Below, in pieces: positions 49,092 through 57,758 of a stretch of DNA of 64,000 nucleotides (positions are counted from its first letter, which is position 1; the number at the start of each line of letters is the position of its first letter). The DNA is from Bartonella sp. JB63 (GTDB taxonomy: Bacteria > Pseudomonadota > Alphaproteobacteria > Rhizobiales > Rhizobiaceae): positions 496,001-560,000 of the forward strand of contig NZ_CP019788.1 of NCBI RefSeq assembly GCF_002022665.1, written 5' to 3'. The position numbers and the translations under genes are program-made. The notes under the pieces are model-generated. The model saw only the letters and a list, made by a program, of their open reading frames with translations, did not search any database and had not been told where the DNA came from.

Positions 49092-50741
49092 TTATAATAC
49101 TGTCAAAAAAACTTCTGTAGTCATCACTTTCGGGCGATTAGCTTTAATTGTTTCAAGTTTTTTGCATAATTCTTTGCCTTGATTAACAGCTTGTATAATT
49201 ATCTTTGCTTTACTATCTGATATTCCAATACTTTTAGCCAGTTTTTCATAATCAGCAGAATCGATGCTTTTTCTCTCACTTACAGAAAGACGAGAATTGA
49301 TTTTACACAAAAAACTACAGACATCTTTATGAAGCACTTCAGGATTTTCTGCCTTTAAAGCTTCTTTCCAATTATTTGATTGTAATTCAAAAATCTTTTG
49401 CACTTCTTTGCTAGGCTTTTTTATTGCTTGTTCAACACGTTTTTGTTTTTTTTGATGCTCTTTAAGAATTGTCTTTTTAGCATATTCTACAATATCGACA
49501 TTTTCCTTAATTGCTTTACTGAGTTCTGAAATATTTCTTTCAGCTACCACGCGTCTTGGATTCTTTATAGGCCCTATTTTGAAACCTGTAAGCTTAGCAA
49601 TAGATCGAGGAGATTTTTCAATCTGTTCGGCAAGCTGTTCACCTATTTGAGGGTTCTTATGTATAAGATGTAGATTTTTATCTAATATTTCTGAAACGCC
49701 ATAAACAAGCTTTGATAAAGATTCTATTTTTCTTCTATTTTCCTGAACACAAGCAGTATTTTTAATCTTTTTAATTATTTCTTCTTCCTTTAAAGGAGCT
49801 AATTTTTCTGCTGGGATAAGAACTTGATCCAAATCTTTATTTATTGGACCTGTAAAGCTAAGCTCATTACCGGGTTTTAATGCCTTGATTTGTTCTGGTG
49901 TAAGATAATCTTTATGGCATATGACGCAAGAATCTGCCGTTTCAACTATAATAGAATCCACACTAGCTCCTCTGTAAATACCTGTATAAGATATACCTTC
50001 ACGCGGTATTACAACACATTCATCATCCAAACGTTCGAGTTCAAACTTAGGCATGCAATTGAATAATTCCCTTAAAACACCTGCTTTTTCTGGATTAGAA
50101 ATATCTTCAAACAAATGTTTCATTGCTTCATGAGCTTTATCACCTTTTAGAATTATTGCATTAGCACAAGCACATCTCATGCGCTTTTTTGTCACAACTG
50201 AAAAATCAAGTGTATGACCTGCAGCTTTCGCAAGCTTTTCAAAAAACAGTCGTTGTGTAGGCCCATTACCACCTCTGAATGGATGTATATAGTCGAGAAA
50301 AGAAAAAAGCTTCACTGCTTCATCAATAAATTCTTTGCGCGATAAACCTTGTAAATTATTTTTTGCAGCAAGCATTTGGTCAAATTCTTTTAAGCTTTCT
50401 CGAATTTTGTTACTAGCTGCAAAAAAAATATTTGAATTTGGCATTTTCATCATTAACATTTGAGCAGTTGTGCCATCTTTAAATGTAAATGGAAGATCCC
50501 GGGTATATCCAGCCCATTCAAATGCTTCTTGAAATAAGGATTTATGAAGATATTTTAAATAGGAAGAATCAAACTTTTCTGGTAGGGACTCTTGACGCAA
50601 ATTAGCGATTACTTTTTTTGCATCACGTGTGCATTTCTCTTGAAGTTTTTTAAAATCCATTATGCCATATTTATTCTTTAATGTTGTAGTGTTAGGATAG
50701 GCATAATTACGAACTAAAGACATATCAGAAGATGTTAGCAT
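49092..50741 (-). CDS. FIC-BID effector with altered FIC motif (HPFRGGNGPTQR)
   Basis: The 549-aa protein is a near twin of the 47233 gene over its FIC/OB half. Its FIC loop keeps His, GNG and the final Arg but has Gly for the acidic residue and Pro for the anion-binding Arg. The BID region (about 330-490) is more like that of the 40289 effector (IEKSPRSIAKLTGFKIGPIKNPRR) than like its twin. Gene conversion or domain shuffling between effectors is the likely explanation. Confidence 0.88.
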   Translation of the reverse strand: MLTSSDMSLVRNYAYPNTTTLKNKYGIMDFKKLQEKCTRDAKKVIANLRQESLPEKFDSSYLKYLHKSLFQEAFEWAGYTRDLPFTFKDGTTAQMLMMKMPNSNIFFAASNKIRESLKEFDQMLAAKNNLQGLSRKEFIDEAVKLFSFLDYIHPFRGGNGPTQRLFFEKLAKAAGHTLDFSVVTKKRMRCACANAIILKGDKAHEAMKHLFEDISNPEKAGVLRELFNCMPKFELERLDDECVVIPREGISYTGIYRGASVDSIIVETADSCVICHKDYLTPEQIKALKPGNELSFTGPINKDLDQVLIPAEKLAPLKEEEIIKKIKNTACVQENRRKIESLSKLVYGVSEILDKNLHLIHKNPQIGEQLAEQIEKSPRSIAKLTGFKIGPIKNPRRVVAERNISELSKAIKENVDIVEYAKKTILKEHQKKQKRVEQAIKKPSKEVQKIFELQSNNWKEALKAENPEVLHKDVCSFLCKINSRLSVSERKSIDSADYEKLAKSIGISDSKAKIIIQAVNQGKELCKKLETIKANRPKVMTTEVFLTVL

Positions 50742-50907
50742 TGTTTATCTTTACTCCCAATAAGTACTAACAACTATATCAACAAATCCGGAACTTTTTT
50801 ATAATTCTTTTAGCATTAGAGATGTCCAATAACTAGTTGATTTTGTCAGCATAATTTTTCTCTTTTGTTTGTTTTTATGAGACAAAAATATGTTTTTATT
50901 GTGTTAT
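49752..50907. repeat. Direct repeat unit 2: leader plus FIC half of effector gene
   Basis: Partner of 47872-49027. Sequence before the ATG, including the TTTTTATGAGACAAAAATAT stretch, is the same in both units as far as I can read; similarity ends at GTGTTAT. Confidence 0.8.
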
Positions 50908-50946
50908 AATGTTGTTACTTTAAAAGTACATAATTAAAAATTCTCC

Positions 50947-52989
50947 TTAATTTATATTTATTTTTTGAGGCTGTTTAGATCTGACTGGTTTCAACGGTCT
51001 GCACAATTCTTTACAACTCATAACAACTTTTGTAATTAATCTTGCTTTTTTTTCTGATATGCCAACGCTTTCAGAGAGTGCTTTATAATTAGCTTTACAG
51101 AGCTCTTTATACTCTATTGATGATAGACGATAAACAACATTATTTATAAATTTATTAAATTCTATGTGAAGTGAGGGAGAGGACTCTAAAGCTTTTTTCT
51201 GCATATCTTTTGGCAAATTAAGAATATCCTGAATTTCTTTGCTAGGCATTTTTACTACTGTTCCAAGGCGTTTTTGTTCTGTATTATGCCGTTCAATTAT
51301 TAAATTTTTACGATATTTTACACTTGCAATATAATCATCAATTGCATTACCAAGTTTATAAATATCTTTTTGATCTGTTTTAGATTGAAATTTCTTATTT
51401 GCTCTTTCAGAAATACTTTTTGGATCATTAACAATCTGATCGGATAGAGATTTATAATTTTCTGGATTTTTATTAATCATCATTATATATTCTGCCAGTA
51501 TTTGTGGATCTTTGTAAAGAATTTTTGACAATTTCTCGATCTCTTTTACTTTTTCTTGAAGGGTGATGTTTTTTTTAAGATTTTCAATAATTTCATCATC
51601 CGTTAAGGAAAGTAATTTTTCTTCTGGTATAAGAACTGTATCTAAATTCTCTTCCTTAGAAACTGTAAAAGTGAACTCACCACCGATCTTTAATTCTTTT
51701 AGTTGTTTTGGTGTAAGACGATCTTTAGGGCATACAACACAAGAATCCTTTGTATCGATCATAATAGCATTTCCAGTACTTCCTTTATAAGTACCCGTAT
51801 AGACTATATTATCACGTGGTATTATAATATTTGTATTATTTAGATCTTTGCACTTAACAGTAGCTTCATTATATATAGCATCCTTCAAAATATCTATTTT
51901 TTCTGAATTGGAAATATCCTCAAAAAGATGTTCTATAACTTCACCACTTACATTACCCTTTTCCTCTAGTCTTTTTGCGTACCAAATCGCATCATTATTG
52001 GCACGTAACATGCGTTGTTTTGTCACAACTGAAAAATCAAGTGTATGACCTGCAGCTTTCGCAAGCTTTTCAAAAAACAGTCGTTGTGTAATTTCATTGT
52101 CTTCTTTAAATGGATGTATAAGGTTGAAAAAAGAAAAAAGCCCTACTGTCTCACCGATAAATTGTTGACGCGATAAGCCTTTTAAATTGTTTTTTTCTCT
52201 AAGTATTTGATCAAATTTTTTTAAGCTTTCTTGAACTTTCCTATCTTCTTTAAACATATTATTTGGGTTCAATTTTTTCAGCTCTAGCATGTCTACAGTT
52301 ATATCGTCTTTAGACGTCAGTAGATAATTGTCATGTCCAATCGGTTCAAACCTTTCACTAAATAAACATTCATGAAGGTATTTTAAATAAGAAGAATCAA
52401 ACTTTTCTGGCAAAGGCTCTTGGTATAAATCCACGATTTTTTTCATTCTATGATGTGCATTTATGGTATTAATAGTTGCAGCATTTATCTTTACATTTTT
52501 TAAACTATTTAGGATCAATTTTTCAGTACTATCCATGATAATACCCAATTCATTTCTTGGATAGCTCCCCTTCGCATATTCTTCCAAAACTGTCAGTGTA
52601 TTAGGATGCAAAGAAACATTATTAAGAATATGGGTATTAATGGCTGAAGCAACAATTGTACGACGTTCTTGTAATTCATCTACTATTAGAGCACAATAAT
52701 TATTGGCTTCTATATTTGAAGTGTTTGAAAGTTTTTGGTATGAATTAATAATTGCTTGTATTGTATGATGTGCATTTATAATATCAAGAGGTACACTGCT
52801 TCCATCTAAATTTCTTACTTCACTAAGAAGAGCTTTTACAGTAGTATCCATAATAGTATTAAATTCATGTAATGAATAATTTCCTTTTACGTACCCTTGT
52901 AAAGCCAAGATTGTATTAGGATGCAAAGGAATATTTTTAATAGTATGGCTATTAATAGCCGAATTAACAATTTCTTGTGTATTTAGCAT
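50947..52989 (-). CDS. FIC-BID effector with two tandem, motif-defective antitoxin-like modules
   Basis: At 680 aa this is the longest effector. Two antitoxin-like units lie at about 1-88 and 103-195, repeating with a 105-residue period and each ending in an INAHH segment that matches the FIC entry helix. The inhibitory motif reads SHTIKN (14-19) and THILNN (119-124): the Glu is Lys in one and Asn in the other. The FIC loop HPFKEDNEITQR (292-303) has lost both Gly residues and the GNGR Arg. OB and BID domains are intact. The gene starts 11 bp past the inverted-repeat edge, using AAGGAAG next to a virB11 stub, so it is effectively the gene following right-arm virB10. Confidence 0.9.
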   Translation of the reverse strand: MLNTQEIVNSAINSHTIKNIPLHPNTILALQGYVKGNYSLHEFNTIMDTTVKALLSEVRNLDGSSVPLDIINAHHTIQAIINSYQKLSNTSNIEANNYCALIVDELQERRTIVASAINTHILNNVSLHPNTLTVLEEYAKGSYPRNELGIIMDSTEKLILNSLKNVKINAATINTINAHHRMKKIVDLYQEPLPEKFDSSYLKYLHECLFSERFEPIGHDNYLLTSKDDITVDMLELKKLNPNNMFKEDRKVQESLKKFDQILREKNNLKGLSRQQFIGETVGLFSFFNLIHPFKEDNEITQRLFFEKLAKAAGHTLDFSVVTKQRMLRANNDAIWYAKRLEEKGNVSGEVIEHLFEDISNSEKIDILKDAIYNEATVKCKDLNNTNIIIPRDNIVYTGTYKGSTGNAIMIDTKDSCVVCPKDRLTPKQLKELKIGGEFTFTVSKEENLDTVLIPEEKLLSLTDDEIIENLKKNITLQEKVKEIEKLSKILYKDPQILAEYIMMINKNPENYKSLSDQIVNDPKSISERANKKFQSKTDQKDIYKLGNAIDDYIASVKYRKNLIIERHNTEQKRLGTVVKMPSKEIQDILNLPKDMQKKALESSPSLHIEFNKFINNVVYRLSSIEYKELCKANYKALSESVGISEKKARLITKVVMSCKELCRPLKPVRSKQPQKININ

Positions 52990-53027
52990 AATTCTTCCTT
53001 ATTTATATTTTGGGGGTTTTGCTTCAT
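52983..53027 (-). pseudogene. virB11: virB11 stub (nine codons) at the repeat junction
   Basis: After right-arm virB10 the first nine virB11 codons (MKQNPQNIN) are kept. Sequence then leaves the repeat and reads KEELC before a TAA. The stub overlaps the start of the next effector (ATG at 52989). It may couple effector translation to virB10. Confidence 0.9.
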
Positions 53028-54298
53028 TTTGGTTTCACCATAGAGTTTTTATTAAAGTCTCCTGAGAAGGCACGATGAATAATCTGTTTGTTATTTTCGA
53101 CAATTTTTAATTTGTAGACAGTTGAGAAATCTAGGTCGCGCGCAACAAAGACATTGATCATTTCGCCCTGATTTTTAGTTAAGCTTGGAGGGATATTGAT
53201 GTAATCTTCTGCGAGCATTCTTGCTATATCTACTCCTGCAGAGATACTATCTATTCTTGTTCCCGAAGAGAAGATATTTTCTTCTTCATGTATTTGTTCT
53301 TTTTCTTCCTTTTGTTTTTTTGGTGAACTTATCCAATTTCTTGCGTAATTTGTTGCATCTCTGACGACTGATACAAGAAGTGCGGAACCAAGGCGTTCAA
53401 ACCAATGATTATCAATATCACCATCAATACCGGATCGACCTAAAGCATCTGTTGCTGGTGAGCCCAATGTTATAATGATACCGCTTGGTGTTTTGGCTCT
53501 ATTCCACAATATGAAGAGACGCGTTTGACCTTTTTTCAAACCGGTACGATATTCACCAACGATTTGTGTTCCTTTATCGAGCAAGACGACACGACCATTG
53601 TCTGACAAGATATCTCTGGAAACGATACAGCTGACAAATCCTTGTTGATCACTACTAATTGCTGTTTCCAAGATACATGGGATAGAAGCTCCCATTGCAA
53701 TGATATAATTGCGATTACCGAGGGTTGAAGCGCGAATACCTTTTAGTTTTGTTGGTTCGAGAAGTTGATTGAACTGTTGTGCTGTTTTATCGGGGGTATT
53801 GTGTTGGTGAGAAGAAGCATCATTATTATTTGCTGTATTGGTTTGTTGCTGATTTGGATTAGAATAGGCCAAAACGGGAGCTCGTTGTGCTGCTTCCAAT
53901 AACTTATTATTAGCACTATTATTGGGTTGATTGATTGTTGGCGTTGGCAATTCAACTTTAGGCAATAGGGTTTTATTTTTATCAGCCAACTCGAGAGGAG
54001 CTAGCGTGGGTTTGACTGACTGGAAAATTTCTGTTTGCTTACTGCTTGTTTCTTTAGGTAATTCTATTGGTTGTCTTTTCGTATCTTTTGAAGTTGAAAG
54101 GATTGCATAAATTAAATAAATACAGACAGAGAAGAGAATAAGAAGAGCTATAGCTTTTCCTAAATTAAATCTTTCTTTTTTCCTTTTATTGTCGTTTATT
54201 GTATCACGATCGTTTATTGTATCACGATCGTTTATTGTATCACGATCGTTTATTGTATCGCGATCACTGAAGCTTAGTTCGTCCACTTCATCGTTCAT
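53024..54298 (-). CDS. virB10: T4SS core protein VirB10 (right copy)
   Basis: Its 424-aa product is identical to left VirB10, including the four DRDTIN repeats. Downstream it leads into the virB11 stub and the 680-aa effector instead of virB11. Confidence 0.95.
   Translation of the reverse strand: MNDEVDELSFSDRDTINDRDTINDRDTINDRDTINDNKRKKERFNLGKAIALLILFSVCIYLIYAILSTSKDTKRQPIELPKETSSKQTEIFQSVKPTLAPLELADKNKTLLPKVELPTPTINQPNNSANNKLLEAAQRAPVLAYSNPNQQQTNTANNNDASSHQHNTPDKTAQQFNQLLEPTKLKGIRASTLGNRNYIIAMGASIPCILETAISSDQQGFVSCIVSRDILSDNGRVVLLDKGTQIVGEYRTGLKKGQTRLFILWNRAKTPSGIIITLGSPATDALGRSGIDGDIDNHWFERLGSALLVSVVRDATNYARNWISSPKKQKEEKEQIHEEENIFSSGTRIDSISAGVDIARMLAEDYINIPPSLTKNQGEMINVFVARDLDFSTVYKLKIVENNKQIIHRAFSGDFNKNSMVKPK
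54194..54265 (-). repeat. Four 18-bp tandem repeats in virB10 (right copy)
   Basis: Same unit and copy number as in the left arm, so no slippage has separated the two arms. Confidence 0.95.
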
Positions 54299-54300
54299 GG

Positions 54301-55155
54301 TTATTTCCCTACGTTTACTTCACGTTGGACAGAAGGTGATGTTGTACCGGTTTCGGGGTTAATTCCTCTTGGTATGAATCCTTTATTAAAGATACACAGG
54401 ACTTCATTTCCACGCCGCAAAGTGAATTGCATGGCTATGGCATGAACAATGACCTGGTTTCCTTTAATGGATTTTGGAACAATAGATTCTTGTCCATCAA
54501 GTGAGACAATATAAATGGCAGGAATTTCGTTATTTCCTAAAAAAGTAAACGTTGTTGTTTTGCCGTTATCATAGACCGAGGTTGGTTCAATGATAGGGGA
54601 GCCTTGAGCAACATAAGCCCAATTACGTGGGCCAAAATGTTCGTGCATATTTAAGATATCATCGACAGATTCTTCTTCATTTTGTTTGACTTTAGCTTCT
54701 TCAGCTAATTTTTTACGCAAGGATTCATCTTCTGGATAACGAAATTTTACAAAGAAATATGTATCATTGCCAATGGAGACATCACCTTCACGTACCTGAA
54801 GTTCAAATTGATAAGATCGTTTTGTTCCATCTTGGCGGGTTGTGACGATTTGTAGATTGGTGGTAGGCTGAACTTCCCGGGGTTTGAGGAAGACAAAGTG
54901 ACCAGCTGGTGCAACTTGCCAAGCGACGGAATTGCCAATTCCAATATAGGAAATATTTTCATCGTCAGCGAATTCAATCTGCACTGAAGAGCGAATAGAT
55001 CCAATGATTTTTGTGACATTGTAGGGATCATAATTGATAAATCTAATGCGATTATCTTTATGGCCACTAACAGGAGAAATTTCTGCCCATGATAAAGGGG
55101 TATAACAACTTATTGCAACAATGAGAGTTAAAAAGAATATTTTTACTCTGATCAT
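54301..55155 (-). CDS. virB9: T4SS outer-membrane-core protein VirB9 (right copy)
   Basis: Product identical to left VirB9 (284 aa, signal peptide plus VirB9 domain); it keeps the 4-bp overlap with virB8. Confidence 0.95.
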   Translation of the reverse strand: MIRVKIFFLTLIVAISCYTPLSWAEISPVSGHKDNRIRFINYDPYNVTKIIGSIRSSVQIEFADDENISYIGIGNSVAWQVAPAGHFVFLKPREVQPTTNLQIVTTRQDGTKRSYQFELQVREGDVSIGNDTYFFVKFRYPEDESLRKKLAEEAKVKQNEEESVDDILNMHEHFGPRNWAYVAQGSPIIEPTSVYDNGKTTTFTFLGNNEIPAIYIVSLDGQESIVPKSIKGNQVIVHAIAMQFTLRRGNEVLCIFNKGFIPRGINPETGTTSPSVQREVNVGK

Positions 55156-55820
55156 TGGACCACCTCTGGATCAGATCTATAGGCTGATACTTGGAAGCCG
55201 AGCGGATTAATTAAACGATCTTCTACTGAAATGCGTGTATTAATGTAGGAAAAATTCATCACCGAAACCCAATGCGAAATATCTTCTTTTTCATTGGAAT
55301 CTCTAATTGTTTTATAATACCGCACTTGAATGAGATCTTTACTTAAAAAAGAGATGGATTTTATTGTGATTGTTACAGTCATATTTTGATAGATATTTTG
55401 CGGACTTTCTGGATTATTTCCCGAATACCATTTAGCAAAACGATTTTGTTCTTCTAGTGAAGATAAAAGAGAAATGATACGAAAATTATTGGCTGTTTCT
55501 GATAATTGGAAACTTTCGCGTGCTCGAATATATTTGCTAACAAAATAGCGTGTTATTGCTTCATCATAGTTTTGCGGTTCATCTTTTAGAGCACTAACAA
55601 CATCGACGATACCAGTAGAATTATCCACTCGAATGACGAAAGGTTCTATGGTTTTTAAGGGTGTTAATGCTACCACAGCTAAAGCTAAAGCGATGGCCAT
55701 CAATCCAAAAAGTACGGTCAAAGCCATGAAAATTTTTATTTGCAGCCGCATATTATTCATACGATCGATATCAAATGACCGCGCTTCTTTTATATATTCA
55801 TTAAACTCATCACTTTTCAT
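55152..55820 (-). CDS. virB8: T4SS assembly factor VirB8 (right copy)
   Basis: Product identical to left VirB8 (222 aa from the internal ATG, one transmembrane helix and a periplasmic domain). Confidence 0.93.
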   Translation of the reverse strand: MKSDEFNEYIKEARSFDIDRMNNMRLQIKIFMALTVLFGLMAIALALAVVALTPLKTIEPFVIRVDNSTGIVDVVSALKDEPQNYDEAITRYFVSKYIRARESFQLSETANNFRIISLLSSLEEQNRFAKWYSGNNPESPQNIYQNMTVTITIKSISFLSKDLIQVRYYKTIRDSNEKEDISHWVSVMNFSYINTRISVEDRLINPLGFQVSAYRSDPEVVQ

Positions 55821-56136
55821 GGGTGATCTCCGCATTTTTATAAGATGATGCTTGGTGGTTTATTGAATCCAAAGGAGGCGTATTTAATCCGACATGAGCT
55901 TTTGGTACTTCATTTTCTAGTGTGTTGAGGATAATGGGAGTTGGAACTGGCTTAACAGCTGTATTATTGTGTTGGAGGACGTTTTCGTCACTCCAGCTCC
56001 ACTTATTCCACTTACCTTGATTGAGCACACGGACATTTTGGCCGTTACAACGTGGGAGTTTTGGGGGACCACTCTTTAAGGCACAGCCGGTAAGAGCTAT
56101 CATAAAAGTCAAAATGATAGTTATTTTTAGTTTCAT
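55810..56136 (-). CDS. virB7: T4SS lipoprotein VirB7 (right copy)
   Basis: Product identical to left VirB7, with the LTGC lipobox. Confidence 0.85.
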   Translation of the reverse strand: MKLKITIILTFMIALTGCALKSGPPKLPRCNGQNVRVLNQGKWNKWSWSDENVLQHNNTAVKPVPTPIILNTLENEVPKAHVGLNTPPLDSINHQASSYKNAEITHEK

Positions 56137-56336
56137 TGTTTGAGCTCACAAACATCTTGAAAGATAAATTGTTGTTTTGCAGTGCACGATTTTACAAAAT
56201 TATGGAGCAAAGCATGAAAATTGGCCTTTTGAGAAAGCAGAGCAGATTTTTCATGCACTTTACATATGGCTAACGCCTTTTGTTTAAAGGCATTAACCAT
56301 GATTTTGTTGAAAAATTTGACATTAAAATCGGCCAC
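56133..56336 (-). CDS. Small hypothetical protein between virB6 and virB7 (right copy)
   Basis: Exact mirror of 31293-31496, GTG start after GGAGGGGG, 67 aa, overlapping genes at both ends. The two copies are identical, so they give no independent evidence of selection. Confidence 0.5.
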   Translation of the reverse strand: MADFNVKFFNKIMVNAFKQKALAICKVHEKSALLSQKANFHALLHNFVKSCTAKQQFIFQDVCELKQ

Positions 56337-57318
56337 GCGCACCCCCTCCACGCATCATTTGTGCAGCATGTGCAGCATGCGCAGCACTAGCGCTTCGAGA
56401 AACTCCTGAAGCCGTATTTCTTGCTATGCCTCCACCGAGGTTAAAGCCACTTCTGAAGGCGTTAGAAGCCATCGACAACATTTGTACTCCTGCAGATACT
56501 CCGGCATGATAATATGGTCCTCCACTAGAGAGTGCAGAAGCAATGGTGGGAAGTCCTTGAAAGAGAAAACTTCCTACTATTGAGACTACCAGGACAGGGG
56601 GAAGTAAGAAATAGATTGAATCATATTGGCTGTCGAAAACATACAAAGTAATTTTGCACATCATTGTTCCCAGAAACATCACAAGAACTTGTAAAACTGT
56701 AAAGTTAACTAATGTTGTAATCCATGCATCGGCGTATCTTCTGGTTACATTGAACAAATATAAACTAATGAAAACAGGTCCGAGACTTATGACCATGACC
56801 AATGTGACTCTGGCAAACATTTGGATAATAAAACCAATTGTACAAAAAATAATAATTGCCAAAAACATTAAAGCACCAATCAGTCCAACTACAATCTTTT
56901 CAAAAAAATACGCTCTAGCTACAAATTCTTGATAACGAGTATTGGCCACTAACAAAATATAATCGAAGACATTGGAATCAACGGGATTACTATTGAACGC
57001 ATTTCCGATAGCATTTGCTAAATTACCAAAGAATATGTCTTTAACGTAAATATTAAATGTATCTGCATTTGTTGCCATTGTTGTCACGATAACGATTTTG
57101 ACGACATTATTAATAAGGCTATGCATTGAAAGGGCAGCGCGGCCAGTCATAACATTGTAGCCATATAAAAAGATAAAAATGATAGCTGCCAGGTTTAATG
57201 GTGTTGCAATAGCAGAAGACAAGCTACTAACTGTTGAATCCACCACACCATTGAGCGGCACTAAAATATATGAAGAAACACTTTCGAATGGAGTAAATTT
57301 AAAATCTGGCTTTGGCAT
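56323..57318 (-). CDS. virB6: T4SS polytopic inner-membrane protein VirB6 (right copy)
   Basis: Product identical to left VirB6 (331 aa, multiple membrane helices, Gly/Ala/His-rich tail). Confidence 0.93.
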   Translation of the reverse strand: MPKPDFKFTPFESVSSYILVPLNGVVDSTVSSLSSAIATPLNLAAIIFIFLYGYNVMTGRAALSMHSLINNVVKIVIVTTMATNADTFNIYVKDIFFGNLANAIGNAFNSNPVDSNVFDYILLVANTRYQEFVARAYFFEKIVVGLIGALMFLAIIIFCTIGFIIQMFARVTLVMVISLGPVFISLYLFNVTRRYADAWITTLVNFTVLQVLVMFLGTMMCKITLYVFDSQYDSIYFLLPPVLVVSIVGSFLFQGLPTIASALSSGGPYYHAGVSAGVQMLSMASNAFRSGFNLGGGIARNTASGVSRSASAAHAAHAAQMMRGGGARGRF

Positions 57319-57323
57319 TATTT

Positions 57324-57758
57324 TTATCTGATTTTGATATTATTTTTAGCTTTCTCCAACTCTTCTTTTAGTGTGTTGTGAACAATTTCATGTTTTTTTT
57401 CTTGTTCCTCTTCACGTTTTTTTTCTTTTGATTGAGAATTTTCTGATTTAATAATAGAAAGAGCCTGAAGTTTTAGAATGTCTACTTGAAGCTTAGCTTG
57501 AAGAATAGCCAGCTTGGATTCAAGATCTTTTCTTTTTTTTTCATCAGTTTCTGATAAAATTTTCTGACTGATTTCCTGAATCTCTTTTTCATTTTTAGTA
57601 GCTGAAGCATAAATAGATTCAGCTATTTTTAATTTTGTCTCTTCTGATGTTGTATCTTCTATGACACTTTTATAATATCGCTCACTATCTTCTGTAGCTC
57701 CCGATACTCCATGAGAGATGAAACTTGAAGATAAAAGCATAATTATAAATTTTTTCAT
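57324..57758 (-). CDS. virB5: T4SS minor pilin VirB5 (right copy)
   Basis: Product identical to left VirB5 (144 aa from the ATG after AAAGGAG, signal peptide, coiled body). In other Bartonella, duplicated surface T4SS subunits tend to diversify; here they have not. Confidence 0.85.
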   Translation of the reverse strand: MKKFIIMLLSSSFISHGVSGATEDSERYYKSVIEDTTSEETKLKIAESIYASATKNEKEIQEISQKILSETDEKKRKDLESKLAILQAKLQVDILKLQALSIIKSENSQSKEKKREEEQEKKHEIVHNTLKEELEKAKNNIKIR

